64,000 nucleotides of DNA from Stutzerimonas stutzeri (GCF_009789555.1 NZ_CP046902.1:2868001-2932000), one strand, 5' to 3'. Positions 28,027-41,130 are shown, counted from the stretch's first letter. Numbers and translations are program-made. Notes: a model not told the origin generated them from the sequence alone.

Positions 28027-28961
28027 TGCGTGGTGACCAGATCAACCTGCAAAACATCATCGCCCGTTCAGCGACCACCACCCCCTCGCCGCAGGTGCGG
28101 CATGGGGGCGTGGACAAGGTCACCAAGCTGATCGATGTGTCGGTCTGCATTGGCTGCAAGGCGTGTCAGGTGGCGTGTTCCGAATGGAACGACCTGCGCG
28201 ACGAGGTCGGCGAGTGCGACGGGACCTACAACAACCCGCAGGACCTGACGGCCGAGTCGTTCGAGGTCATGCGCTTCAGTGAATACGAGAACGAGCAGGG
28301 CAACCTCGAGTGGCTGATCCGCAAGGATAACTGCATGCATTGCGCCGAGCCGGGCTGCCTAAAGGCCTGCCCGTCGCCAGGCGCCATCGTGCAATACGCC
28401 AACGGTATCGTGGATTTCAACTCCGAGCACTGCATCGGTTGCGGTTATTGCGTGGCCGGCTGCCCCTTCGATATCCCGCGTATCTCCAAGAAAGACAACA
28501 AGGCTTATAAGTGCACGCTGTGTTCGGACCGGGTCTATCACGGGCTCGAACCCGCCTGCGTGAAAAGCTGCCCAACCTCGGCGATCATGTTCGGCACCAA
28601 GGACGACATGCTCGACTACGGTGCCCATCGGGTCGAACATCTGAAGGGACGGGGCTACGAGAACGCCGGCATCTACGATCCACCGGGCGTTGGCGGCACG
28701 CACGTGGTGTATGTGTTGCAGCACGCCGACAAGCCGGAGATCTACAGCGGTCTGCCCAAGGACCCGCATATCAGTCCGACGGTCGAGCTGTGGAAGGGCG
28801 TAACCAAGCCGATCATGTCCGTGGCACTGGGCGTGTCGGTGCTGGCCGGGTTCTTCCACTACGTGATGAAGGGGCCCAAGGAGGAGCCCGAAGACGATCC
28901 GGACCCTGAGCTGGCAGCGCGCGACCGAGCGCTCGATCGTCGCGAGGAGGACCGGTTATGA
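28026..28961 (+). CDS. fdnH: Formate dehydrogenase-N beta subunit, Fe-S
   Basis: Electron-transfer subunit of 311 aa with four ferredoxin-type clusters: CIGCKACQVAC, CMHCAEPGCLKACP, CIGCGYCVAGCPFDIP, and CTLC paired with CVKSCPTSAIM. A single C-terminal membrane helix (about residues 260-280) anchors it to the periplasmic face, followed by a charged tail. It passes electrons from FdnG to the cytochrome b subunit FdnI. The start overlaps the fdnG stop (TGATG) and the stop overlaps the fdnI start (ATGA), so the operon is tightly coupled. Confidence 0.95.
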   Translation: MRGDQINLQNIIARSATTTPSPQVRHGGVDKVTKLIDVSVCIGCKACQVACSEWNDLRDEVGECDGTYNNPQDLTAESFEVMRFSEYENEQGNLEWLIRKDNCMHCAEPGCLKACPSPGAIVQYANGIVDFNSEHCIGCGYCVAGCPFDIPRISKKDNKAYKCTLCSDRVYHGLEPACVKSCPTSAIMFGTKDDMLDYGAHRVEHLKGRGYENAGIYDPPGVGGTHVVYVLQHADKPEIYSGLPKDPHISPTVELWKGVTKPIMSVALGVSVLAGFFHYVMKGPKEEPEDDPDPELAARDRALDRREEDRL

Positions 28962-29647
28962 GCCATTCCAACGTCAAGTACGGAATCCTGCGTTACGGAT
29001 GGTGGACAAGGGTCAATCACTGGCTCATCGCGATCACCTTCGTCTTGCTCACCCTGAGTGGCCTCGCGCTGTTCTATCCAGCCTTCTTCGGCCTGACCGC
29101 GCTGTTCGGCGGGCCGGAGCCGACCCGAATCGTGCACCCCTATATCGGTGTGTTCATGTCGCTATTCTTTATGATCCAGGCGGTGCGCTTCTTCGGCGAC
29201 AACCTGATCCGGCGCCATGACGTGCAATGGGTCCGGCAGATTGGCGACGTGCTCAGCAACCGCGACGAGCGTTTGCCGCCCGTGGGCAAGAACAACGCCG
29301 GTCAGAAGCTGGTGTACTGGATTTTCCTGGCCACGGTGCCGATCCTGCTGATCACCGGCATCGTGCTCTGGCGGCCCTGGATCGCCGATGACATGCCGGT
29401 CTGGGCCCTGCGCTGGGCGGTGATGATTCATGCGATCACGGCGTTCGTTGCCATCATCACGCTGGTCATCCACGTCTACTCGGCGATCTGGGTGAAAGGC
29501 TCGGTCCGCGCCATGACGCAAGGCCGCGTGAGCCATGCCTGGGCACGCCACCATCATGGTTTGTGGTACGAGGACATCATGCGCAACAACAAATCCGATG
29601 CTCAGAGCGCATCGCCGACAAGCGAAGTGCAGGATCGTCGCCCATGA
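28958..29647 (+). CDS. fdnI: Formate dehydrogenase-N gamma subunit, cytochrome b556
   Basis: Membrane diheme cytochrome b of 229 aa that reduces menaquinone or ubiquinone with formate electrons. It has four hydrophobic segments, heme-ligand His residues in RVNHWLIAITF and VIHVYSAIWVKG, and a His-rich cytoplasmic tail (SHAWARHHHGLWYED). The start is coupled to fdnH by a 4-base overlap and the stop to fdhE in the same way. Confidence 0.93.
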   Translation: MSHSNVKYGILRYGWWTRVNHWLIAITFVLLTLSGLALFYPAFFGLTALFGGPEPTRIVHPYIGVFMSLFFMIQAVRFFGDNLIRRHDVQWVRQIGDVLSNRDERLPPVGKNNAGQKLVYWIFLATVPILLITGIVLWRPWIADDMPVWALRWAVMIHAITAFVAIITLVIHVYSAIWVKGSVRAMTQGRVSHAWARHHHGLWYEDIMRNNKSDAQSASPTSEVQDRRP

Positions 29648-30585
29648 ATGGAGCTGCAGTGAATCATGCTTATGGCAGTGCGCCTTCCGGGATCATGGAA
29701 GCGCCGCATGTGACGCTTCCCGACGCCAAGGTTTTCAGTAAACGGGCCACCCGACTGAGGGAGCTGGTGGTACAGGTCCCGTCGCTGGATGAATTTCTCG
29801 CCTTCATGGCCCGGCTGGTACAGGCCCAGCATCAGGTGCTGAACGATCACGAGCCGGCGTGGCGCCCGGCGGCCGGGGCATTCGATCAGGCGCTGAAACA
29901 TGGGATGCCGCCGCTGGGCTTCCAGGCGTTGCGTCGTGACGTTGGCTGGCAACACGACCTGCTCGCGCTGCTCGATGCCGTTGAACTGCACGTGGGGACG
30001 CGTCAGCGCCCCTTGCTCGGCACCTTGCGCGAAATGCCGCCTGAGCAGCGCGACGCACTGGCCGATGATGTGTTCGAGATGCGCCCCGGTAACGAGGCCA
30101 CCCGAGCCTTGCTTCCGTTGGTGGCCGCAGCGCTGCAGGTCAGCTGGGTTCGCATGGCCATGGGGCTGCCCGACGCTCCCACGCGTCCGACGGGCGAGGC
30201 GAAGACGCTGTGCCCCTGTTGTGGCGCCGCGCCGGTCGCGAGCGTGGTGCATAACGAGCGCCATCGCAGCGGCGTGCGCTATCTGCATTGTGCGATCTGC
30301 GCGACAGAGTGGCATCTGGAGCGCATCACCTGCAGCGCATGCGACACCGGTGGCAAGTTGCTCTACCTGTCGCTTGATGACGACCAGGGCAAGCCTTTCC
30401 TGCCTGTCCAGGCGGAAGCCTGCGGCGAATGCCACAGCTACCTGAAACTCATGCAGCGTGAACTTCATGGGCGCGCCGAACCGATCGCCGACGATCTCGC
30501 CAGCCTGGCCCTGGACTTGCTACTGGCTGAGCAGGGCGAGTACGTACGAAGTGGCTACAACCCGTTGCTGATCACCGCCGACTAG
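29644..30585 (+). CDS. fdhE: FdhE, formate dehydrogenase accessory protein
   Basis: Cytoplasmic rubredoxin-like maturation factor, 313 aa, needed to make active formate dehydrogenase before Tat export. Four Cys pairs are present (CPCCG, CAIC, CSAC, CGEC), the iron-binding knuckles of FdhE. The start at 29644 overlaps the fdnI stop (ATGA); the frame is open to 29563 but that stretch overlaps fdnI. It is last in the operon. selA and selB, which follow fdhE in P. aeruginosa, are not found downstream here, although the Sec codon requires them somewhere in the genome. Confidence 0.9.
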   Translation: MNGAAVNHAYGSAPSGIMEAPHVTLPDAKVFSKRATRLRELVVQVPSLDEFLAFMARLVQAQHQVLNDHEPAWRPAAGAFDQALKHGMPPLGFQALRRDVGWQHDLLALLDAVELHVGTRQRPLLGTLREMPPEQRDALADDVFEMRPGNEATRALLPLVAAALQVSWVRMAMGLPDAPTRPTGEAKTLCPCCGAAPVASVVHNERHRSGVRYLHCAICATEWHLERITCSACDTGGKLLYLSLDDDQGKPFLPVQAEACGECHSYLKLMQRELHGRAEPIADDLASLALDLLLAEQGEYVRSGYNPLLITAD

Positions 30586-30589
30586 CGTT

Positions 30590-30754
30590 TCAGGTGGGCT
30601 CCGGCTCTTCGTCGGCGACCGCCTGGCCGCCAAACGGGGTGCCGGGTTTGTAATCGTCGAGATCGTCGGGGCAGGGCAGCTGCGGCAAATCGCCCGGTCT
30701 GTCGTGCACGACGGGGTCGGGTTGCGGTACATCGGGGCGTGCATGCGGAGTCAT
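30590..30754 (-). CDS. Small acidic proline-rich hypothetical protein
   Basis: 54-aa frame from the ATG at 30754, preceded by a good GGAG site seven bases away. The product (MTPHARPDVPQPDPVVHDRP start; PDDLDDYKPGTPFGGQAVAD near the end) is acidic and proline-rich with no Cys cluster or membrane segment. It is convergent with fdhE, the stops being 4 bases apart. I do not recognise a function. The ribosome-binding site and the non-shadow composition argue that it is a real gene. Confidence 0.5.
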   Translation of the reverse strand: MTPHARPDVPQPDPVVHDRPGDLPQLPCPDDLDDYKPGTPFGGQAVADEEPEPT

Positions 30755-30936
30755 GGAGGTCTCCATCCATCGTGATAACCACACCAGCAATAGCGCATGG
30801 CGGGCAGGGTGCAAGTGCGTCGCCACCCGTCGCGCCTGGCGTGTCATTGATTACAGACTGTTTTGCATGCCCCGCCCGAGTTTCCGACGTCCGTCAGCCA
30901 AGGGCGTCGGCTGGCCCCGTCGCAGCCTGTTCTGCT

Positions 30937-30964
30937 GAACTTTTAGACCCTCCGTTGGCTCGGA
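30937..30964 (+). promoter_or_regulatory. AlgU (RpoE-type) promoter of glgE
   Basis: GAACTT (30937-30942), a 17-base spacer and TCGGA (30960-30964) match the sigma-22 pattern GAACTT-N16/17-TCnnA. The start of transcription would be near 30971, leaving a leader of about 118 bases before glgE. The remainder of the 334-base gap 30755-31088 shows nothing else I can name. Confidence 0.6.
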
Positions 30965-31088
30965 AGAACAGAGCCAGTGAAAGCCTGCCGAGCCGGTTCT
31001 CACACGGTAAACCCTATCCTGACGGTCCCGCTCTTCGAGCGGTTGGGTTTGCTGTATCGCAACGATCAAGGCCCCAGGAGCCCGTTCG

Positions 31089-33101
31089 ATGATCGAGTCA
31101 CAGCCCCACGCAACGATTCACCCCCGACTTGAACAGGCGTTGAAGATGCCGCGTATTGCCATCGAGGCGACCGAGCCGGTGCTCGATGGCGGTCGATTCG
31201 CTGCCAAGGCCATCATCGGCCACCCGGTGAACGTGACCAGCAAGATCTTCGCCGACGGTCATGATCAGCTGGCCGCTGCGATCTGCTGGCGCACCCGGGA
31301 CGAAACCGGATGGCGTCGCGCCCGCCTCAAACTGATCGGTAACGACATATGGGAGGGGCATTTCACGCCAACACAGGTTGCCGGTCATGAGTTCATGATC
31401 GAAGCCTGGTGGGACGTGTACGAAACCTACCGTTACGAGCTGTCCAAGAAGCACGCCGCCGGTGTGCCGGTCCAGTTGGAGCTGGAGGAGGGCCGCTTGT
31501 TGCTGGAGCGCGCAAGCGGTCGTGCCCAGGGCGAAACCAAGGCCATCATCGATGACTTGCTGCATCGCCTGAGCACCGCGCATCTGGATGACGAGCGCGT
31601 CTCGGTGATGCTCGCCGACGAAACCGCCGCGGTCATGGCCGATGCGGACCCGCGCGAGCATTGCAGCCAAAGCCCGGTCTTCGCGCTGGACGTCGAACGC
31701 CCACTGGCCCAGTTCGCCAGCTGGTACGAGCTGTTTCCTCGCTCCGAAACCGACGATCCGAATCGCCATGGCACCTTTCGCGACGTCCACAAGCGGCTGC
31801 CGTCCATCCGCGACATGGGCTTCGATGTACTCTATTTCACGCCGATTCACCCCATCGGTCGCAAACACCGCAAGGGCCGCAACAACAGCCTGGACGCAGG
31901 ACCGCACGATCCGGGCAGCCCCTATGCGATCGGCAGTGAAGAGGGCGGCCATGACGCGGTGCATCCGCAATTGGGCACGCTGGAGGACTTCCGGGAGCTG
32001 GTCGCGGCCGCGCGTGAGCATGGCCTGGAGATCGCCCTCGACTTTGCCATTCAATGCTCTCAGGATCACCCCTGGTTGAAAGAGCACCCGGGCTGGTTCT
32101 CCTGGCGCCCTGACGGGACCATTCGCTACGCCGAAAACCCGCCGAAAAAGTACCAGGACATCGTCAACGTCGATTTCTACGCCGAAGACGCCATGCCGGA
32201 CCTGTGGATCGCGTTGCGTGACGTCGTCTGGCATTGGGTCGAGCAGGGCGTCAAGATCTTCCGGGTCGACAACCCCCACACCAAGCCGCTGCCGTTCTGG
32301 GAGTGGATGATCGCCGATATCCGTGAACGCGATCCGGATGTGATGTTCCTTGCCGAAGCCTTCACCCGTCCGGCGATGATGGCGCGCCTGGGCAAAGTCG
32401 GCTTCAACCAGAGCTATACCTACTTTACCTGGCGCAATAACAAGGCGGAGCTGACCGAATACCTCACTGAGCTCAACGAGCCGCCGCTGCGCGATTGCTA
32501 TCGCCCGAATTTCTTCGTCAACACACCGGATATCAACCCGTTTTTCCTTCACGACTCAGGACGTCCCGGGTTTCTCATCCGCGCGGCACTGGCCACCATG
32601 GGCTCAGGGCTGTGGGGTATGTACTCAGGCTTCGAGCTGTGCGAGTCCGCGGCGATCCCCGGCAAGGAGGAATACCTGGACTCTGAGAAATATGAAATCC
32701 GCCCGCGTGACTATCACGCGCCCGGCAACATCATCGCCGAGATCGCGCAGCTCAATCGCATCCGCAGGCAGAACCCGGCCCTGCAGACCCATCTCGGGTT
32801 CAAGGCCTACACGGCCTATAACGACAACATCCTGTACTTCGGCAAACGCACGCCGGACCGCTCCAATTTCATTCTGGTCGCCATCAGCCTCGATCCGCAT
32901 AACGCACAGGAAGCGCATTTCGAGTTGCCCTTGTGGGAACTCGGGTTGCCGGACCACGCCGAGACGCGCGGTGAAGACCTCATGAACGGGCATCGCTGGA
33001 CGTGGTACGGCAAGACGCAATGGATGCGCATCGAGCCCTGGTACCAGCCGTTCGGTATCTGGCGGTTGACCGCCGACGCACCCGATCCGGACTTAAAGTA
33101 A
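31089..33101 (+). CDS. glgE: GlgE maltosyltransferase
   Basis: Alpha-1,4-glucan:maltose-1-phosphate maltosyltransferase, GH13_3, 670 aa. It extends alpha-glucan with maltosyl units from maltose-1-phosphate made by the adjacent maltokinase. An N-terminal beta-sandwich/dimerisation region (residues 1-200) precedes the catalytic barrel. The nucleophile is Asp394 in FRVDNPHTKP and the acid/base Glu423 in LAEAF, the same spacing and numbers as in Streptomyces GlgE. NSLDAGPHDPGSPYAIGS is the substrate loop. An AGGAG site lies eight bases before the ATG. It is first of a three-gene + strand group; treS follows after a 144-base AT-rich spacer. Confidence 0.95.
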   Translation: MIESQPHATIHPRLEQALKMPRIAIEATEPVLDGGRFAAKAIIGHPVNVTSKIFADGHDQLAAAICWRTRDETGWRRARLKLIGNDIWEGHFTPTQVAGHEFMIEAWWDVYETYRYELSKKHAAGVPVQLELEEGRLLLERASGRAQGETKAIIDDLLHRLSTAHLDDERVSVMLADETAAVMADADPREHCSQSPVFALDVERPLAQFASWYELFPRSETDDPNRHGTFRDVHKRLPSIRDMGFDVLYFTPIHPIGRKHRKGRNNSLDAGPHDPGSPYAIGSEEGGHDAVHPQLGTLEDFRELVAAAREHGLEIALDFAIQCSQDHPWLKEHPGWFSWRPDGTIRYAENPPKKYQDIVNVDFYAEDAMPDLWIALRDVVWHWVEQGVKIFRVDNPHTKPLPFWEWMIADIRERDPDVMFLAEAFTRPAMMARLGKVGFNQSYTYFTWRNNKAELTEYLTELNEPPLRDCYRPNFFVNTPDINPFFLHDSGRPGFLIRAALATMGSGLWGMYSGFELCESAAIPGKEEYLDSEKYEIRPRDYHAPGNIIAEIAQLNRIRRQNPALQTHLGFKAYTAYNDNILYFGKRTPDRSNFILVAISLDPHNAQEAHFELPLWELGLPDHAETRGEDLMNGHRWTWYGKTQWMRIEPWYQPFGIWRLTADAPDPDLK

Positions 33102-33245
33102 ATTCTAGGTTACGGGTAGTTATCGTTATATTTCAATCAGATATAAGATATACCTAGAGTTAGTCTCAAATACTGAAGCTCTTAGTCAGGCTCCACCCGA
33201 CACCTCACAGGGGCGGGTTATGGAGGCCATAAAAGGAACGAGAAG
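33102..33245 (+). promoter_or_regulatory. AT-rich glgE-treS spacer, possible internal promoter
   Basis: The stretch 33099-33180 is strikingly AT-rich against the surrounding GC-rich DNA, with TATAAG at 33142-33147 as a possible -10 and no convincing -35. Seven-base inverted arms TCTAGGT (33104) and ACCTAGA (33152) flank it. A ribosome-binding site AAAAGGAACGAG lies just before treS. An internal promoter or regulator-binding site is possible but unproven. Confidence 0.3.
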
Positions 33246-36565
<3,320 letters not shown>

Positions 36566-36569
<4 letters not shown>

Positions 36570-38782
36570 ATGACCGACCGGCCGTGACCATGCCAGGCGA
36601 AACCCTGCTTCCCAGCGACGCTGATGTCGATGCGCTGGTGCGCGCCGAGCATGGCGATCCGTTTTCCATACTCGGCCCACACCCCGACGGTGACGGGCTG
36701 GTAATTCGCGCCTACTTGCCAAACGCGTTGGGCGTCGAGGTGCTCGAACGCACCGGGGGCCGCGTGCTGGCGGCGATGGAACAGGGCCAGGTGCCCGGCT
36801 TCTTTTTCACCCGGCTGACCAATCCGCAACCCTACCTGTTGAAAATCCGCTGGGCCGGCGGCGAACAGGTGACCGAAGACCCGTTCAGTTTCGGGCCGCA
36901 GCTCGGCGAAATGGACATGTACCTGTTTTCCGAGGGCAATCACCGTGAGATCGGCCGCGTGTTCGGTGCGCAGCCGATGGACGTCGACGGCGTGCAGGGC
37001 GTGCGCTTCGCCGTCTGGGCGCCCAATGCCCGACGCGTCTCGGTGGTCGGCAGCTTCAACGACTGGGATGGCCGTCGGCACCCGATGCGCCTGCGTTTTC
37101 CGGCCGGGGTCTGGGAAATCTTCATACCGCGTCTGCAGCCAGGCGACCGCTACAAATACGAGATTCTCGGTCCGCAAGGGATACTGCCTTTGAAGGCGGA
37201 CCCCGTGGCGTTGGCCACCGAATTGCCGCCGGGCACTGCTTCGGTGATTTCCCATCCGCTGGAGTACGAGTGGAAAGACGACGCCTGGCTGCAGCAGCGG
37301 GTCGCGCGGCAATCGCTACAGGCGCCGATGACCATCTACGAGCTGCACGCCGGCTCGTGGCGCCGGGAGGGTGGCGACGATGGCCGGCTCTACGACTGGC
37401 ATGAGCTGGCGGAGCGGCTGATTCCCTATGTCGTCGACATGGGCTTCACTCACATCGAACTGATGCCGATCATGGAGCATCCGTTCGGCGGGTCGTGGGG
37501 TTACCAGCTGCTGTCGCAATTCGCGCCGAGCGCTCGCTACGGTACCGCGCACGATTTCGCCGCCTTCGTCGACGCCTGCCACAACGCGGGGATTGGTGTG
37601 ATCCTCGACTGGGTTCCGGCGCATTTCCCGACCGATGCCCACGGACTGGGCGAGTTCGACGGCACGGCGCTGTACGAATACGCGCATCCCTTCGAAGGCT
37701 TTCATCAGGACTGGGATACCTACATCTACAACCTGGGCCGCACTGAGGTGCACGGGTTCATGCTGGCCTCGGCGTTGCACTGGCTGCGCGAATTTCACGT
37801 CGATGCGTTGCGAGTCGATGCGGTCGCCTCGATGCTCTATCGCGATTATTCACGCAAGGAAGGCGAGTGGATTCCCAACCGTCACGGCGGCCGTGAAAAC
37901 CTGGAGTCGATCGAGTTCCTGCGCCACCTGAACGACGTGGTGGCCACCGAGACGCCAGGCGCCCTGGTCATCGCCGAAGAGTCCACCGCCTTTCCGGGGG
38001 TCAGCAAGCCGACCGCCGAAGGGGGACTGGGCTTCGCCTACAAGTGGAACATGGGCTGGATGCACGACACGCTCAAGTACATTCACGAAGACCCGGTCAA
38101 CCGTCAGTACCACCATGACAAGCTGACCTTCGGCATGGTCTACGCCTATTCGGAGCACTTTGTGCTGCCGATCTCCCACGACGAGGTGGTGCATGGCAAG
38201 GGTTCGCTGATCGACAAGATGCCCGGCGATCGCTGGCAGAAATTCGCCAACCTGCGGGCCTACCTGTCGTTCATGTGGACGCACCCGGGCAAGAAGCTGC
38301 TGTTCATGGGCAGCGAGTTCGGCCAGTGGCGGGAGTGGAGCCATGATCGCGAGCTTGATTGGCATCTGCTTGAGGAGGCTGATCATCGAGGGGTGCAGAA
38401 TCTTGTCCGCGACCTCAATCGTCTGTACAGCCAGGAGCCGGCGTTGCATGAACTGGACAGCGATCCGCGAGGTTTTCAATGGCTGATCGGCGATGACCGC
38501 GTCAACAGCGTGTTCGCCTGGCTGCGTAAAAGTTCGACCGGGCATCCGTTGCTGGTCGTGGGCAACTTCACGCCCGTGGTGCGCGAGGGCTATCGGGTCG
38601 GCGTGCCGGAGGACAGCCGCTGGCTGGAAGTCTTCAACAGCGACGCGCAGTGCTACGGCGGCTCCAACGTGGGCAACGGCGGCGGGATACTGGCCGAACA
38701 GATCCCCGCGCACGGGCAGGACGTATCGCTTTCGCTGACGTTGCCACCGCTGGGCGTGATCATCCTGCGACCGCAGGTATAA
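36566..38782 (+). CDS. glgB: Glycogen branching enzyme GlgB
   Basis: 1,4-alpha-glucan branching enzyme of 738 aa, introducing alpha-1,6 branches into the glucan made by GlgE or GlgA. Two N-terminal carbohydrate-binding/beta-sandwich modules (residues 20-115 and 120-225, the latter with VVGSFNDWDGRRHPM) precede the GH13_9 barrel. Catalytic residues lie in ALRVDAVASML (Asp about 417), VIAEEST (Glu about 470) and SHDEVVHGK (Asp about 537). It is coupled to treS by an ATGA overlap, and two hairpins follow the stop. Confidence 0.95.
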
Positions 38783-38789
38783 AGCCTTC

Positions 38790-38807
38790 GGCGCCCGATA
38801 GGGCGCC
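38790..38807 (+). terminator. First hairpin after glgB
   Basis: GGCGCCC / GGGCGCC with a GATA loop, eight bases after the glgB stop. It has no T-run and is probably part of a tandem terminator with the next hairpin. Confidence 0.5.
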
Positions 38808-38815
38808 CATGACAG

Positions 38816-38843
38816 AAGCCGGGACGATTCGTCGTCCCGGCTT
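38816..38843. terminator. Strong terminator between glgB and the ybhN-like gene
   Basis: A 12-bp perfect stem (AAGCCGGGACGA / TCGTCCCGGCTT) with a TTCG tetraloop followed by TCTTGT. It lies between convergent genes, and the A/T ends allow action on both strands. Confidence 0.88.
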
Positions 38844-38860
38844 TCTTGTACCTGTCCCCG

Positions 38861-39898
38861 TTAGCGGCCGACGGCTTTGTGGGCGGTGGGCGAATGCGCC
38901 TGGTCGTCGGCGGCCGCTTCGTTGGGCTGGGCTTCGTTGCCGGAGCGCAGCTTCTTTGCTCGGGCCTCGAGTACGACGTATACAAGGGTGGCGAAGAACA
39001 GCGGGACGAGAAAATAGACGACGCGATAGCCGATCAGGCCCGCCACGATCGCGCCTTTGCTGAGCTCGCCGCCCAGCGTCGCCACGAACACCGCTTCGAT
39101 CACACCCAATCCCGCCGGAATATGGGCGATGACGCCTGCGATGCTGCTGATCATCAGGATGCCCAGCACCTCCGGGTACGGCGCCTTCTGCGACAGCATG
39201 AAATACACCACCAGCGCCATCAGCGACCAGTTCGCGGCACCCAGCAGCATCTGCACCACAGCCAGCCGCAACGAGGGCAGGTGGATTTCATGCTTGCGTA
39301 TCGTCCAGTGCCGACGCTTGGAGAAGCCGCAGGCCCAGAGGTACAGCACCGCGACCACCAGCAGGGCGGCGCCGAGCACGCGTAGCGCGGTGTGGCCGAT
39401 TTCCCAACTGTCTGGCGGGGTGATCCACCCGAGAGCAAAAATCAGCCCGGCCAGCCAGATATAGCCGAGCCAGTTGGTCAGCACGCTCAGGGTGAACACG
39501 CGAGTGATCTGCGAGGCGCGCAATCCCAGTCGCGAATACAGCCGGTAGCGCAACGCGATGCCGCCGACCCATGCGCTCAAGTTGAGGTTGAAGGCATAGC
39601 AAACGAAGGTCACCGGCACGATTTGCCGTACGGGCAGGTTGTGCTGCGCATAGCCTTTGCCAAGCACATCGAAACAGCAATAGACCGCATAGCTGCCCAG
39701 TGCGGCGGCCCCCGCCAACCACAGCGTCCGGGCGTCGTAGTTGCGCAGCGTCTGGTAGACCTCATCCCAGTCGACATTGCGTGCCAGGCCGATCAGCAGC
39801 CCGGCGACCAGAATGAAGAAGACATACGTGAGGATCTTCTTTATCAGCGGCCAGCGTTTGCGCCAGCCGCGGCGTGACGCGTCATGGGGTTCGCTCAT
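38861..39898 (-). CDS. YbhN/UPF0104 membrane protein (LPG synthase TM-like)
   Basis: Polytopic inner-membrane protein of 345 aa with about eight hydrophobic segments, the first after a basic N-terminus (SRRGWRKRWPLIKKIL). The segments NLNLSAWVGGIALRYRLYSR and IPAGLGVIEAVFVATLGG are typical of the UPF0104 family, which is the flippase-like domain of lysylphosphatidylglycerol synthases without the catalytic domain. It overlaps clsB by 4 bases, as ybhN, ybhO (clsB) and ybhP do in E. coli. A role in moving or modifying phospholipids is plausible but not shown. Confidence 0.82.
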   Translation of the reverse strand: MSEPHDASRRGWRKRWPLIKKILTYVFFILVAGLLIGLARNVDWDEVYQTLRNYDARTLWLAGAAALGSYAVYCCFDVLGKGYAQHNLPVRQIVPVTFVCYAFNLNLSAWVGGIALRYRLYSRLGLRASQITRVFTLSVLTNWLGYIWLAGLIFALGWITPPDSWEIGHTALRVLGAALLVVAVLYLWACGFSKRRHWTIRKHEIHLPSLRLAVVQMLLGAANWSLMALVVYFMLSQKAPYPEVLGILMISSIAGVIAHIPAGLGVIEAVFVATLGGELSKGAIVAGLIGYRVVYFLVPLFFATLVYVVLEARAKKLRSGNEAQPNEAAADDQAHSPTAHKAVGR

Positions 39899-41130
39899 TG
39901 ATGATCTCGTTGCAAAGGGGCCGGGTTGGGCTCAAGCGGCTCCGGGTCGATGAGCTGCAGCTTGGGACGGTGGGCCGGGAACAGGCCGACCAGCTGCGGG
40001 AAATGGCGCAGGAAGTGAAAGATGAAAAACGCCAGCGGCGCTCGCCACCAGTAGCCGCGAATGATGCGTTCCAACGGAATGCGGCGGCAGTCCTGCTGCA
40101 GCAACCGGTCCAGGTTTTCGTGCAGTTGTCGGTTGAAGGCGTGATCGCGAATGATCAGGTTCGCCTCCAGATTGAGCGAAAGGCTCAGCGGGTCGAGATT
40201 GCTCGAACCCACCGTCGACCATTCGTAGTCGGCCAGGGCGACCTTGCCGTGCAACGGTCGACGGCAGTATTCGTGAATCTCCACGCCATCGCTGATCAGA
40301 TAGTTGTAGAGCATGCGCGCGCCGAACTTGGCGATTGGCATGTCTGGCTGGCCCTGCAGGATCAGCCGCACCCGCACACCACGACGGGCCGCGTTACGGA
40401 TTTCCCGCAGCACCCGATAGCCAGGAAAGAAGTAGGCGTTGGCGATCACCAGCCGAGAGCGCGCGTCCCGGATGGCCTGCAGGTAGTGTTGCTCGATGTC
40501 GTTGCGGTGGTCGTGGTTGTCGCGCGTGACGAACAGTGCCCGAGCCTCGCCTCGGCTGACACCGACGTAGCCGTTGCTCTGCGTGCGCACCCGACGGTGC
40601 CACCAGCGACGGTTCGATGGTTCCGCTTCGATGGTGCTGAGGGCGAAGCGGTGAATGTCGTGCACCACCGGACCTTCGACCCGCAGCGCGTAATCCTGCT
40701 TGGCCGCCGGGCCGTAATCGCCCAAGTGATCGGCTGAGAAGTTGATCCCGCCGATAAAGGCGACATTACCGTCTACCACCACGATCTTGCGGTGCATGCG
40801 TCGGAATACATTGACGCGCTTGCCAAGCAGCCGTTTGCCAGGGTCGAACATGTGAATGCGAACCCCGGCTCGCGCCATCGCCGCGGCGAAGTCTCCGTTC
40901 AGGTCTGCCGAGCCATAGCCGTCCACCGTGACATCGACACTGACGCCGCGCTCGGCCGCTGCGATCAGGACCTTTTGCAGTTCCTGGCCAACCTTGTCTT
41001 TGAAGAAAATGAAGGTTTCCAGCAGGACTTCCTTTTCAGCGGCCGCAATGGCCTCGAACACGGCAGGGAAGAACTCCTCGCCGTTTTCCAGCAACTGAAG
41101 ACGATTCCCGTCTCTCCAGTGAAAATTCAT
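39895..41130 (-). CDS. clsB: Cardiolipin synthase B
   Basis: Phospholipase D-superfamily cardiolipin synthase of 411 aa, joining phosphatidyl groups to make cardiolipin at the inner membrane. Two HKD motifs are present: HRKIVVVDGNVAFIGGINFS near residue 113 and HGKVALADYEWSTVGSSNLD near residue 297. Unlike ClsA it has no long N-terminal membrane helices. The 4-base overlaps with the ybhN-like gene and with the EEP gene upstream define a coupled trio equivalent to E. coli ybhNOP. Confidence 0.9.
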   Translation of the reverse strand: MNFHWRDGNRLQLLENGEEFFPAVFEAIAAAEKEVLLETFIFFKDKVGQELQKVLIAAAERGVSVDVTVDGYGSADLNGDFAAAMARAGVRIHMFDPGKRLLGKRVNVFRRMHRKIVVVDGNVAFIGGINFSADHLGDYGPAAKQDYALRVEGPVVHDIHRFALSTIEAEPSNRRWWHRRVRTQSNGYVGVSRGEARALFVTRDNHDHRNDIEQHYLQAIRDARSRLVIANAYFFPGYRVLREIRNAARRGVRVRLILQGQPDMPIAKFGARMLYNYLISDGVEIHEYCRRPLHGKVALADYEWSTVGSSNLDPLSLSLNLEANLIIRDHAFNRQLHENLDRLLQQDCRRIPLERIIRGYWWRAPLAFFIFHFLRHFPQLVGLFPAHRPKLQLIDPEPLEPNPAPLQRDHQ

